A stretch of DNA of 33,370 nucleotides from an uncultured Erysipelotrichaceae bacterium (lineage in GTDB: Bacteria; Bacillota_I; Bacilli_A; Erysipelotrichales; Erysipelotrichaceae). Under the pieces are notes generated by a model. It was not told the origin of the DNA, did not search any database, and worked only from the letters and a program-made list of their open reading frames with translations. The stretch is taken from the NCBI GenBank assembly GCA_902786245.1, contig CADABS010000035.1:1-33370 (forward strand). The letters are read 5' to 3'. The translations under genes were made by a program, and so were the position numbers. Shown piece after piece: positions 6,672-15,226 of this stretch. Within the stretch, counting starts at the first letter, position 1; each line of letters opens with the position of its first letter.

Positions 6672-8129
6672 TCATTCATCGATGACTGTAATGCGTCCTT
6701 CAATATGGGCATCGAGATTGGGATGTGTGATCATATATTCTTCGATGATGTTGTTCTGGCTCAGTGCAACGACCTTCGGTTTGCCGTTGCGGATGACCTC
6801 TTCATACGGTACGCCGAAGAAATCCGTGAAATTGTCAAAATGGAATCTCTGGATACCCAGACGCAGAAGCTGATCATCTGTCACTTCCTTTCCGTTGAAA
6901 GAGAGTTCCAGCAATTGTTTTGTGCTTCTGTTATAGACGATTCTGACGCCCCTGGAGAACTGATAGAACTCCGTATGGCCGCCCCATGCCTCATCCCGCA
7001 GCAGATGTCTGACGATCCTGCGGAACTGTTCACCGGTGACCGTTACCATATAGATCTTGTCTTCATAGGGGGTAGTTTCCACCAGATCCGAGTATTCAAC
7101 GACCGGTCCGAGTCTTTCATTGCGGATCGAACCTGATCCGAACAGCATGATATCGAAGGAACTTTCATCCTGCAGAATATCCGCATACAGGTTGCCCAGT
7201 TCTGTTTCCATGTTTCTTGCAGGATGGGTCAGTTCTCTTTTGAAATGGGTAACGACTCTTTTGTATTTCTGATCCGTCTTTGATTTATATTCATCGATCA
7301 GATCATTCATGACCGGATCTTCCGGTGCAGTATCCGGATTGATCGGCACGCACTGCCATTTCAGTTCATGGATGCAGTTGTTCTCTTCGTCGACGGTAAG
7401 ATCCAGTCTGCCGATCTGGTCGGTTCCCCACCCTGCCTGGACGATTGGAATGCCGTTGACGTATTCCGGGTGTTCCATGTACGTATGGGAATGGCCGCCG
7501 ATGATCAGATCGACACCGGTCTCTCTGTCCAGCATGGCTGCGAGTTCCTTGTCCTTTTCAATGCCGATATGGGTCAGCAGAATGGTCAGATCGGTATCTG
7601 TCGTACGGTAGTTGTCGCAGATCTTTTCCACCGTACGGGCTGCTTCTTCCAGATCGACAAAAGAACCGATGACCTTTTCCGTCTTGGTTGAAGCGATGAC
7701 CTCGTCTGTCAGGATTCCGATAAAGAGAATATGCAGACCGTTGCAGTCGATATTCAGATACGGCGTAAACAGACGGGCATGGTTCATGGTAATGAACAGA
7801 TTGGCATTGATGATCGGGAACGTTGCACATTTCTCGAGAAACAGAAGATGCGCAATGCCGTAGTCAACTTCATGATTGCCGAGCGCTGCAACATCCGGGT
7901 TCATGATATTGACCAGATCGATCGTGGATAATCCGAGATACTCACTGTCGATGACCGAGCCTCTGAACATGTCTCCGGCCATGACATACAGCGTATCCGG
8001 GTTGACGGAGCGTTCTCTCTGCACATAGCCGGAAAGCCGGACCAGACCTCCGCTTTCAGTTCCGTCTCTGTTTTCAATCAGAAAATCGCCGTGCATATCA
8101 TTGGTATGCAGTATGGTAAGATTCCTCAT
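6672..8129 (-). CDS. Metallophosphoesterase / 5'-nucleotidase (UshA/YunD-like, cytoplasmic)
   Basis: 485 residues with the two-domain layout of the family. The N-terminal calcineurin-like phosphoesterase domain has TNDMHGD (~9-15), GDMFRGS, LGNHEVDYG, LLTHIGIEKD and GGHSHTY. The C-terminal 5'-nucleotidase domain (~290-485) contains LFGSGSIRNERLGPVVEYSD. No signal peptide is present, unlike secreted UshA, so it resembles cytoplasmic YunD. It probably dephosphorylates nucleotides or related phosphoesters. AGGAGG lies six bases before the ATG. It begins 12 bases after the large zinc-ribbon gene and should be co-transcribed with it. Confidence 0.9.
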   Translation of the reverse strand: MRNLTILHTNDMHGDFLIENRDGTESGGLVRLSGYVQRERSVNPDTLYVMAGDMFRGSVIDSEYLGLSTIDLVNIMNPDVAALGNHEVDYGIAHLLFLEKCATFPIINANLFITMNHARLFTPYLNIDCNGLHILFIGILTDEVIASTKTEKVIGSFVDLEEAARTVEKICDNYRTTDTDLTILLTHIGIEKDKELAAMLDRETGVDLIIGGHSHTYMEHPEYVNGIPIVQAGWGTDQIGRLDLTVDEENNCIHELKWQCVPINPDTAPEDPVMNDLIDEYKSKTDQKYKRVVTHFKRELTHPARNMETELGNLYADILQDESSFDIMLFGSGSIRNERLGPVVEYSDLVETTPYEDKIYMVTVTGEQFRRIVRHLLRDEAWGGHTEFYQFSRGVRIVYNRSTKQLLELSFNGKEVTDDQLLRLGIQRFHFDNFTDFFGVPYEEVIRNGKPKVVALSQNNIIEEYMITHPNLDAHIEGRITVIDE

Positions 8130-8141
8130 AGCCGCCTCCTG

Positions 8142-11100
8142 TTATTTCATGATTTCAATGATTCTTGTGCTGGTAAATTCATCCGTCGTGGATGTCTCAT
8201 TGCTTTTGGATTCCTCCCAGGAAGTTGTTGTCCTCTGGTTTTTGCCGTTGATATTCAGAGTAACAGACGATAATGTACCGTCCCTGAAATACAGCGTTAT
8301 GCCGGATTCAGGCGAGCTGATATCTGTCATGATCACAGTGCGTCCGCCGCCGATCGGCACAACAGTTTTTTCCTTGCCTGCGTATTCAATATCCGTAGCG
8401 TCAACGTAATTGGATCCTTTGATCTGCCGGGGCGGATCCGTAATTCTCGCATACCATGTATCGCCATTGCGGCTGGTGATCTCGCAGCCGATCGTAAATG
8501 CATCGCGGGAATATGTCATATCGCCTCTGAAGTCAGGCTCCGCCGGATCCTGCATATGGAATTCAAATGCGACCGCAGACAGTTCGATCGTCAGCTCATC
8601 GCCTCTGATCCGGACTGTATTGCCGCCCGGCCATGCCGACTGCGATACTTTCATATCTTCATAATCCCGGGTGAAATCATCTGCTTCAAAACTGCAGAAC
8701 TGGTCCCGCATCAGATACAGACCGGAATATACGGTCTCGTCCGCATTGTTTTCACCGATTGTCAGTTGTGCCGGATCGGATTCAATACCCCGCAGAGTAC
8801 CGTCATTGGTATCCTTGACATATTCGCAGATCGTAACGCTGATGTTCATCGGAGTATTCTCGTCTCTGTTCTTGTACAGAGCGCTCTTTTTCAGATTCAG
8901 TGATTTACCGAAATAGTCCTTTGTCAGTTCCGTTTCGTAAATGACAGTGTCCCCTTCTTTCACCGTCAGAACATAGCCGTCAATCACGCCTGCTTTGACT
9001 GCACCATCCATCTGCGGCAGCTGGATGACGACGGCTTCTTCCTTCTCGGCCAGAAGCACCGCCGGCGTCTTTTTCAGGAAGTACATCGTATATCCGGTCT
9101 TCATATTCTCCGAGGGACTGATACTGCCGTAGATTTCCATGATATTCAGGAATGTCAGGTTCGGAAAATAGCCGCCGTTTTTCAGATTGCTGTAGCTGCT
9201 CTCCAGCGGCACCAGATTGATGGAAGGATGGGTTTTGCGGAAGTTATCATCAAAGATCAGCAGACACGGCAGTGTACCTGCCTGTGACTTTTTGAAACCG
9301 CGCAGGCTCATGAACCAGCTGTCATCCTGATCCAGATCGACATGGATGATATCTCCCGGATTTGCTTTGAGCCATTCTTTGCGTTTGTATTCCGCTTCAT
9401 TGAAGCAGTTGACGCCCCGTTCGGTAATGATATTTCTGCGGGCGATGAGCCATTTGCGGAAATACAGATCATATTCATCCGCTGTCATGCCGAAAGCCGA
9501 GCGCAGAGGATCGGAGACAGTCGTGCCGGAGATATAGTCTCTTGCCCGCATCAGCTTATGCGGCGTGACATTTTTCTCAGGGTACTGTTCCTGCAGATAC
9601 ATGACAAAATCACCGAGCTGGTAGCCTTCCTTCATCATGATGGTCTTGCCTTCATCCCCACTCAGACCGGTCGGCCAGCTGTCGGCAGGCAGCCGCAGCA
9701 TATCCCAGCGTTCTTTTTCCGTCAGGGGCGGATCATTGGAAATGATTTCATGGAGTTCATACCATTCCTTTGCGTCCCGCTCCAGCACCATCGTGATCAT
9801 TTCATCAAAGCGCACATCGTCGGTCAGTTTATTGGCAACCGGCACGGAAAGACGGTAGCGCTCCTGACAGATATGAAAGAGCTCATGGGTGATCGTCAGA
9901 AGATAATTGTCCTTCTCTTTTTCAGAGGAAACTGCTTTGTAGGGCCACAGCGAGACGATCGATGTGAAATTCAGTTTTTCCGCTGTACCGAGTTTGGTCT
10001 TGTTTTCCGAAGTATTGCCGTCCGTACGGATCAGGAATATGACCTTGCTCAGAGGCATGCGCACCTTTGCAATCCTTCCCAGATAGTCATATGCCTTATC
10101 GATGCATTCCATGGACCAGCGCACCTGTTCGGGAACCGCGATTTCCTGCTTCAGCTTTTTGTATTCTTCATTGATCTGCAGCAGATAATTGTAATGCTCT
10201 GTCTTTTCCTTCTTTTTTGAAAACCAGGAGACATTCTGCAGAGTCTTTTCGTATTCCTCTGCTTCTGCCATGCATTCGGCTTCGATTTCATGGACCCGGT
10301 CGATCTTATCGCCGACAGAGGGATCGATATCCCGGGTGATCCACTGGACTTCGTATGTGCCGTATTTCGTTTTGTTTTCCTTCGCTTCGACATGGAGTTT
10401 GAGATAATCGCCCCGGCTGAAGAAATAGGAACTCTTGCTGTACCAGTCGATTGCCTGTCCGGTCCTGTAAAGAACCGCACCGCCCACAGCAATCAGCGCA
10501 GCGGCACTGTTCTGCCGGGTGGCATAGGTCAGTCTGTTTTCTTCCAGTGAACAGGCATATTCATACCAGCTGCCGTCATCGCCCAGACGCACAACGCTCA
10601 GTGATGCATACTCCTGCGGATCGATCCCGAGGGTTTCCAGATCGAGTTCCACCTCAAAGGCACCCGGTATGACTTCGTTGTCTTTGAGACCTGCATCGAC
10701 ATGCCAGGCGGCAATTGCATACATACCCTGCTCTTCCAGTTCCTGCAGAGCTGCTTCATATGCTGTATCGGGTGTATCCAGCGGTGTGATCTTCACCTGT
10801 GTATCCTGCTTAAATGCATTCTCTTCCGCACGGACATGCACGCCTTCACAGGCTTCATAATCCAGGGCTTTGCTTGAACCTGCAAATTCCGTACCTTCCG
10901 GGATTTCCTCTGTCTTCCCCTGCGGAGTGATCACCGGTGTATCGACAGGCGGTTTCTCTTCTCCGGTAAAAAATCCAGGCCAGACAAAACCGGCAAAGCC
11001 GACGGCTGCCGCAAGCAGAAAAACAAGGAACAGTTTTCCTTTGCCTTTGGAAGATTTCTGTACAGAAACAGCTTTGTTCTTTTTTTCATTGACTGACGGC

Positions 11101-11183
11101 TTCGCCACCGGTGTACCGCAGGAAGGACAGAATCTGCTGTCCGGCTGCAGCGCGGCGCCGCATTTCATACAGTATTTTGCCAT
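8142..11183 (-). CDS. Zinc-ribbon, membrane-anchored protein with extracytoplasmic HExxH peptidase-like region
   Basis: I use the ATG at 11183 (MAKYCMKCG), with GGAGGTG six bases upstream; an in-frame GTG sits inside that site. The 1013-residue protein opens with a zinc ribbon, CMKC...FCPSCGTPV (residues ~5-26). A Ser/Lys-rich linker and one membrane span (LFLVFLLAAAVGFAGFVW, ~51-68) follow, then about 940 residues likely outside the cell. Inside is THELFHICQE (His433, Glu434, His437), a zinc-peptidase signature. A later DEMITMVLERD could supply the third ligand, as in gluzincins. The rest has beta-rich domains I cannot name. Substrate unknown. Confidence 0.8.
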   Translation of the reverse strand: MAKYCMKCGAALQPDSRFCPSCGTPVAKPSVNEKKNKAVSVQKSSKGKGKLFLVFLLAAAVGFAGFVWPGFFTGEEKPPVDTPVITPQGKTEEIPEGTEFAGSSKALDYEACEGVHVRAEENAFKQDTQVKITPLDTPDTAYEAALQELEEQGMYAIAAWHVDAGLKDNEVIPGAFEVELDLETLGIDPQEYASLSVVRLGDDGSWYEYACSLEENRLTYATRQNSAAALIAVGGAVLYRTGQAIDWYSKSSYFFSRGDYLKLHVEAKENKTKYGTYEVQWITRDIDPSVGDKIDRVHEIEAECMAEAEEYEKTLQNVSWFSKKKEKTEHYNYLLQINEEYKKLKQEIAVPEQVRWSMECIDKAYDYLGRIAKVRMPLSKVIFLIRTDGNTSENKTKLGTAEKLNFTSIVSLWPYKAVSSEKEKDNYLLTITHELFHICQERYRLSVPVANKLTDDVRFDEMITMVLERDAKEWYELHEIISNDPPLTEKERWDMLRLPADSWPTGLSGDEGKTIMMKEGYQLGDFVMYLQEQYPEKNVTPHKLMRARDYISGTTVSDPLRSAFGMTADEYDLYFRKWLIARRNIITERGVNCFNEAEYKRKEWLKANPGDIIHVDLDQDDSWFMSLRGFKKSQAGTLPCLLIFDDNFRKTHPSINLVPLESSYSNLKNGGYFPNLTFLNIMEIYGSISPSENMKTGYTMYFLKKTPAVLLAEKEEAVVIQLPQMDGAVKAGVIDGYVLTVKEGDTVIYETELTKDYFGKSLNLKKSALYKNRDENTPMNISVTICEYVKDTNDGTLRGIESDPAQLTIGENNADETVYSGLYLMRDQFCSFEADDFTRDYEDMKVSQSAWPGGNTVRIRGDELTIELSAVAFEFHMQDPAEPDFRGDMTYSRDAFTIGCEITSRNGDTWYARITDPPRQIKGSNYVDATDIEYAGKEKTVVPIGGGRTVIMTDISSPESGITLYFRDGTLSSVTLNINGKNQRTTTSWEESKSNETSTTDEFTSTRIIEIMK

Positions 11184-11320
11184 ATTTTGCACCTCCAGAT
11201 TTCTGACGGTGTTTTCAATACATGATATTTGATGAATATTCCTTCATAATTCATCATATATAAATAAAGGCACCAAAAGTCTGTGCCATTATAAATGTCA
11301 TTGACAACTGTATGCATAAA

Positions 11321-11343
11321 AAGAAAACACATGTTTCCATGTG
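11321..11343 (-). terminator. Intrinsic terminator of the glucosidase/HAD operon
   Basis: CACATG-GAAA-CATGTG stem-loop on the minus strand followed by TTTTCTTTTT, immediately after the HAD gene stop at 11346. Confidence 0.8.
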
Positions 11344-11345
11344 CT

Positions 11346-12170
11346 TCAGTCTTTCAGATAATGGTCAAAGATCCAGTGTCCGAAGCCGCCTTCAGCTGCC
11401 GGATATTCTGTCACGGCATCGGCGATGGCTTTGTTTTCCGGCATGCCGTTGCACAGGCATACGCTGTATCCGGCTGCCTTCATCATCTCCAGATCATTTT
11501 CGGCATCCCCGAATGCCATGACATCGGCCTGGGTATATCCGTATCTCTGACAGAATGCTTCGACACCGGCGCCTTTGTTGTTGCGGCGGTCCTGGAATTC
11601 GATCAGATCGGCCCGGGTCTTGAACGAGAAGAAGACATCGTTGTCCAGGGTATGGGCAAGCGGTTCTGCGACCGTTTCCATCTCTTCGACCGTATGGGTC
11701 CTGTACATGATCTTGCCGACGGGTTCCTGCCAGAATTCACTGATATCCCTCACCGTTCTGGATTCATTCTGATTTCTTGCCGCGCTCTGACGGATCAGAT
11801 CGTCATCCCATCCGGAAAGCATATAGCCTTCCCGGTAGATGAAGGGATTGCATCTGGAAGGTTCCATGCCGAGAATGATCTCTTTGATCGTATCGGGCTG
11901 CAGAGGGTGCAGACGGATCGTTTCATCCGTCTTTGCGTCATAGATCTCGCCGCCGTTGAGTCCGATGATGAAATCAAATTCAAAGTCCAGTCCCCATTCC
12001 TTTGCATGTTCCTTCAGTTTCTGCCACAGCGGTCTCCCGGAAGCCAGTCCCAGCAGTACGCCTCTTTTATGCAGTTCTCTGAACGCCTCGGCATTGATTG
12101 CGGGAAATTCCGTATCTCTGTCTCTTAATGTGCGGTCGATGTCTGCAACGATGATTTTGTATTCTTTCAT
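11346..12170 (-). CDS. HAD-superfamily Cof-type sugar phosphatase
   Basis: 274 residues with the HAD motifs in order: ADIDRTL (motif I, nucleophile Asp at ~10), SGRPLW (motif II), a Lys before the last motif, and GDAENDLEMM (motif IV). The size and the C2-type cap agree with Cof/YidA phosphatases, which hydrolyse sugar phosphates and similar metabolites in the cytoplasm. Its ATG overlaps the TGA of the upstream GH13 glucosidase (ATGA, 12167-12170), so translation is coupled. A role in clearing sugar phosphates formed during oligosaccharide use is an inference from that coupling. A strong terminator follows. Confidence 0.9.
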   Translation of the reverse strand: MKEYKIIVADIDRTLRDRDTEFPAINAEAFRELHKRGVLLGLASGRPLWQKLKEHAKEWGLDFEFDFIIGLNGGEIYDAKTDETIRLHPLQPDTIKEIILGMEPSRCNPFIYREGYMLSGWDDDLIRQSAARNQNESRTVRDISEFWQEPVGKIMYRTHTVEEMETVAEPLAHTLDNDVFFSFKTRADLIEFQDRRNNKGAGVEAFCQRYGYTQADVMAFGDAENDLEMMKAAGYSVCLCNGMPENKAIADAVTEYPAAEGGFGHWIFDHYLKD

Positions 12171-13804
12171 AGTACCTCCAGCAATATCGCTTCCAGCGGC
12201 TGCAGTTCTCCTTTTGTATGGGACGGGTATGAACAGAGCACGGTCTTTCCGTTATCTTCCAGATTTCCGTCATAGGTACAGGGCTGATCTGAAAGATTGA
12301 CAAAGATACGCATTCGGCCGCGTCTGTATGCAAGTATACAGGAATCTTCTTCCAGCATCTCGTCATATGCACTGTCTGTGAGATCGCTGTATGTCTTCCG
12401 GATCTCTGCAAGTTTCATATACCAGTGCAGTACGGAATCCGGATCGTCTGACTGTGTCTTCACATTGTCGCTCCGATAGTCTTCATGGACCGGCAGCCAG
12501 GGTGTACCGGAGGTGAATCCGGCATTGGCCGAATCATCCCACTGCATCGGTGTACGGGCGCTGTCTCTGGAAAAGCGGTGCACACAGGCAAGGGCTTCTG
12601 TTTCCGATAAGCCTTCCGACAGGGCAAAAGCATACTGGCCATGGGAAGAAATATCGTTATAGCAGTCAATCGAAGGCCAGGCGACATTGCCGTAGCCGAG
12701 TTCCTGTCCCTGATAGACAAACGGCGTTCCCCGCATCGTCTCCAGGATCATGCCGATGGCTTTGGCTGCTTTGTTCCGGCTGCATCCTTTCGGGAAGAAA
12801 TGATCGGGGCAGCGGGGCTTGTCATGGTTTTCAAAGAAGACGGGAACCCAGCCGTTGTCCTTTGTCATGTTCTGGGAACTGCGCAGGGCTGCTTTCAGAT
12901 CGGAAACGGTCCAGGGCCGGGGTCTGCACCATGTTTCAATGCCTTTGAATTCCAGATTGATATGGCTGAATTCAAACAGCATGTCAAACACGCCGTTTTC
13001 CCCTACCCATTCCGGCAGTTCCGCTGCGCTGACACCGTTGGCTTCCCCGACGGTAAAGACATCTTTTCCCTCTGTTACATTTTCCTTGAATTCATGCAGA
13101 TACTCCAGGATCCCCGGGGTATTGGCAGTCATATCATGAACCGATATCATGCCGTCTTCCCCGTCCGGTTTTCCGTCTTCAAATACATCGGGCTTGCGGA
13201 TATAGGTGATCGCATCGATCCGGAACCCGCCGGCGCCTTTGTCGATCCAGAAATTCGCTGCGTCATACAGCGCTTTTCTGACATCCGGATCGGCCCAGTT
13301 GAGATCGGGCTGTCCGGCTGCGAATGTATGCAGATAGTACTGCTGTCTTTTTTCACACCAGGTCCAGGCGGAACCGCCGAAGATACCGCGCCAGTTGGTC
13401 GGCTCTCTGCCGTCCTTCGCATCCCGCCAGATATACCAGCTGCTTTTCGGATTGTCTTTTGAAGAAGACGATTCGATAAACCAGGGATTCTGATCGGAAG
13501 TATGGTTGAATACCAGATCCATCACGATCCGGATGTGATGCTTTTCTGCCTGGGCAAACAGTTCTTCCATGTCTTCCATGGTTCCGTAGGAAGGATCGAT
13601 CTGACAGTAGTCGGCGATATCATAGCCGTTGTCGACCATCGGCGAAAGACATACCGGTGTCATCCATACCGCACCGATACCCAGCGATTCCAGATAATCC
13701 AGTTTTTCAATGATGCCCCGGATCGTACCGGTCCCCTGTCCTTCTGTATCCAGAAAACTCTTCGGATACAGTTCATATACAATTGTTTTCTGCCACCATT
13801 TCAT
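12167..13804 (-). CDS. GH13 alpha-glucosidase (glucan/oligo-1,6-glucosidase type)
   Basis: 545 residues from the ATG at 13804 (MKWWQKTIVYELYPKSF), chosen for the AAGGTG site before it; a start 21 bases upstream is also open. GH13 regions are all present: DLVFNHTSD (~95), GFRIDAITYI with nucleophile Asp (~197), VGEANG with the acid Glu (~252) and ENHDK with the third Asp (~325). The IDAITYI form is like DexB glucan-1,6-alpha-glucosidases rather than trehalose-6-phosphate hydrolases. No signal peptide, so it acts on imported oligosaccharides. It is coupled to a HAD phosphatase, and a terminator-like hairpin sits only ~30 bases upstream of its start. Confidence 0.9.
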   Translation of the reverse strand: MKWWQKTIVYELYPKSFLDTEGQGTGTIRGIIEKLDYLESLGIGAVWMTPVCLSPMVDNGYDIADYCQIDPSYGTMEDMEELFAQAEKHHIRIVMDLVFNHTSDQNPWFIESSSSKDNPKSSWYIWRDAKDGREPTNWRGIFGGSAWTWCEKRQQYYLHTFAAGQPDLNWADPDVRKALYDAANFWIDKGAGGFRIDAITYIRKPDVFEDGKPDGEDGMISVHDMTANTPGILEYLHEFKENVTEGKDVFTVGEANGVSAAELPEWVGENGVFDMLFEFSHINLEFKGIETWCRPRPWTVSDLKAALRSSQNMTKDNGWVPVFFENHDKPRCPDHFFPKGCSRNKAAKAIGMILETMRGTPFVYQGQELGYGNVAWPSIDCYNDISSHGQYAFALSEGLSETEALACVHRFSRDSARTPMQWDDSANAGFTSGTPWLPVHEDYRSDNVKTQSDDPDSVLHWYMKLAEIRKTYSDLTDSAYDEMLEEDSCILAYRRGRMRIFVNLSDQPCTYDGNLEDNGKTVLCSYPSHTKGELQPLEAILLEVL

Positions 13805-13833
13805 ATTGTTCACCTTCGTATCCATCCTATCAC

Positions 13834-13864
13834 AAAAAGAAAAGATCCCGCTTTCCGCAGGATC
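13834..13864 (-). terminator. Terminator-like hairpin directly upstream of the glucosidase gene
   Basis: On the minus strand GATCCTGC-GGAAA-GCGGGATC (8-bp stem with one G-U) is followed by TTTTCTTTTT. It lies between the 38-bp repeat copy and the glucosidase ribosome binding site. It could end a small upstream transcript or act as an attenuator of the glucosidase operon. Confidence 0.7.
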
Positions 13865-13884
13865 AAAGTTAATAAAACCAGTTA

Positions 13885-13922
13885 CAGTTTGCAGCCGGTC
13901 TTATTCATAACCCTCTGCAACC
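13885..13922 (-). repeat. 38-bp direct repeat, copy 1
   Basis: Identical over 38 bases to 14327-14364, in the same orientation, 442 bp apart. The unit has inverted ends (TTTGCAG...CTGCAAC) and could fold. On the minus strand a good AGGAGG site and an ATG just before this copy open a 13-residue frame (MSQVRKGRGCRGL) that ends inside the repeat. This looks like a deletion scar. Confidence 0.85.
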
Positions 13923-13975
13923 TCTGCCCTTGCGGACCTGTGACATACTCCTACCTCCTGTTTTTGTTACATAAG

Positions 13976-13997
13976 AAAAACACTCCGAAGAGTGTTT
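13976..13997 (-). terminator. Intrinsic terminator of the low-GC orphan gene
   Basis: AACACTC-TTCG-GAGTGTT followed by TTTCTTATG on the minus strand; a UUCG tetraloop hairpin that overlaps the stop codon at 13996-13998. Confidence 0.8.
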
Positions 13998-14298
13998 AAG
14001 AGTTTATTTGCTTTACTGCTTCTGTGTACAACGTATTCACATCGGGATAATCCGGAATATAAATCCACTCACCATCGTAAAACAGATCCTTTTCAGCATC
14101 TTGCAAATTATCTGCATATTCAAAGTAAAGACAGTCGATTTCTTTGTTGTCCGTAACATATCTTGGGATAAAGAATTCACCACTATTATTTTCATAACAT
14201 TTTTTGCCATTAATGATTGTGCTTTTGAATTCTTTATCAATCAAGAAACGTAAGTGTTCCATCTTCTGCAATGACAAACTCTTTTCCGTTAATGTCAT
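13996..14298 (-). CDS. Low-GC orphan protein of unknown function, 100 residues
   Basis: An acidic, Tyr/Phe/Asp-rich small protein (for example SGEFFIPRYVTD and YDGEWIYIPDYPDV) with GC clearly lower than its neighbours, so probably acquired. GGAGG lies 11 bases before the ATG, slightly far. The first ~19 residues (MTLTEKSLSLQKMEHLRF) look less natural than the overlapping frame there, which reads YDINGKEFVIAEDGTLTFL. A single-base shift near 14245 would join that frame to the rest, so the present start may be a frameshifted version. The size and acidity fit immunity-type proteins, but I cannot name a family. It is bracketed by the 38-bp repeats and has its own terminator. Confidence 0.6.
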   Translation of the reverse strand: MTLTEKSLSLQKMEHLRFLIDKEFKSTIINGKKCYENNSGEFFIPRYVTDNKEIDCLYFEYADNLQDAEKDLFYDGEWIYIPDYPDVNTLYTEAVKQINS

Positions 14299-14326
14299 AA
14301 TGATGTTTTCCTCCTTTCCCAGTATT

Positions 14327-14364
14327 CAGTTTGCAGCCGGTCTTATTCATAACCCTCTGCAACC
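14327..14364 (-). repeat. 38-bp direct repeat, copy 2
   Basis: Exact second copy of 13885-13922. Here it is continuous with ~125 further bases (to about 14490) that remain open in several minus-strand frames and on the plus strand but look like no known protein. The repeat pair brackets the low-GC gene at 13996-14298. Confidence 0.85.
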
Positions 14365-14492
14365 CAAATGTCGTAAAGTATTGATTGCACTGTTCGTATT
14401 TGGCAGCCGACAGAGCACTGAACGATACTCTTTCAAACGTTCTGATCTTTCCGGCGAACAGGGCTGTCCGGGTTTTCCATCCGATGTTTCCT

Positions 14493-15113
14493 TCAGAAAT
14501 CCTGCTGTTCTGTTTCTTTTTCGACGGTAACAGCGGTCCCGCTGATCATGAAACAGATCAGTTCACTGCCAAGAGAAATCAGGTTCAGTTTTGCGCCGAC
14601 AATGGCGTTGGCGCCTTTGTTCACCGCTTCCCGTAATGCGCTGTATGCGGCCGCTTCCCGGGCTTCATTGATCTTCGCTCCGCCGCGGGAATCTTCCCCG
14701 CTCAGCACGGCGGAGATTTCCTGATCCGCAGCGCAGAGCGAAGAGGTCTTCAGAATCACTTCTCCGGAAACAAGACCATGGTATTTTCTGATGCGGAAGC
14801 CGGAGAACTCCTGAGCCGTTGTGATCATTTCCATATCAACCGGTGAAACAGCATATTTCTCCGGGTTTTTCTTTTTGTCAAAATATGTCAGATAGTCTTC
14901 TATGACTTTCTGCGGAAACGCGTTTTCTTCCAGTTCTTTCATGACAGCAGCTTCATTTTCGTTCCATTCCTGCGGGGTCTGAAATGTCTGGTGCATGGAA
15001 AAACTCTTGATTTTGCTGTAGCAGTTCCAGCAGATCACGGATGACCCGAGCACATTGCCGGTCTGGAATGCCGTATCGGCTTTTTTGCCGCAGACAGAAC
15101 AGATTCTTGCCAT
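14493..15113 (-). CDS. Zinc-ribbon protein with C-terminal YbjQ-like domain
   Basis: 206 residues. The N-terminus has a zinc-ribbon-like set of cysteines (CSVCGKK...CWNC, residues ~5-29). A helical linker follows. The C-terminal ~100 residues carry the YbjQ/UPF0145 pattern: ITTAQEFSGFRI, a Glu/Ala-rich helix, GANAIVGAKLNLISLGSELICFMISGTAV. This fold is often called a heavy-metal-binding domain, but its biochemical role is poorly known. AAAGGAG lies seven bases before the ATG. It appears monocistronic, with a TATAAT-like -10 at 15148-15153. Cytoplasmic; function unknown. Confidence 0.85.
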   Translation of the reverse strand: MARICSVCGKKADTAFQTGNVLGSSVICWNCYSKIKSFSMHQTFQTPQEWNENEAAVMKELEENAFPQKVIEDYLTYFDKKKNPEKYAVSPVDMEMITTAQEFSGFRIRKYHGLVSGEVILKTSSLCAADQEISAVLSGEDSRGGAKINEAREAAAYSALREAVNKGANAIVGAKLNLISLGSELICFMISGTAVTVEKETEQQDF

Positions 15114-15147
15114 GATTTCACTCCTTTATTGTTCTGATAACAGTTTT

Positions 15148-15153
15148 ATTATA
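15148..15153 (-). promoter_or_regulatory. -10 element for the YbjQ-like gene
   Basis: A perfect TATAAT on the minus strand about 35 bases before the ATG at 15113. The matching -35 (GACAAA, 17 bp upstream) is poor, so only the -10 is supported. Confidence 0.45.
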
Positions 15154-15202
15154 TTCCTGCCGCACGGGAATTTGTCCTGTCATTCTTCCTTTCTGAATGC
15201 AT

Positions 15203-15226
15203 GTAAAAAAAGTCCTTTCGGACTTT
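15203..15226 (-). terminator. Intrinsic terminator of the large ABC gene
   Basis: AAAGTCC-GAAA-GGACTTT with a following U-run on the minus strand, touching the stop codon at 15226-15228. Confidence 0.85.

Noticed and set aside
9342-10220. 292-codon plus-strand frame opposite the zinc-ribbon gene
   Set aside because: Phe/His/Arg-rich antisense shadow; no start signals.
11270-11290. GGCAC...GTGCC hairpin upstream of the zinc-ribbon gene as a terminator
   Set aside because: Only a 5-bp stem with a 9-base loop, and a better terminator for the preceding gene lies at 11321-11343.
14327-14530. Plus-strand frame through the 38-bp repeat as a protein gene
   Set aside because: No ribosome binding site, runs antisense into the YbjQ-like gene and has the Arg/Ser/Phe-rich look of non-coding repeat translation.
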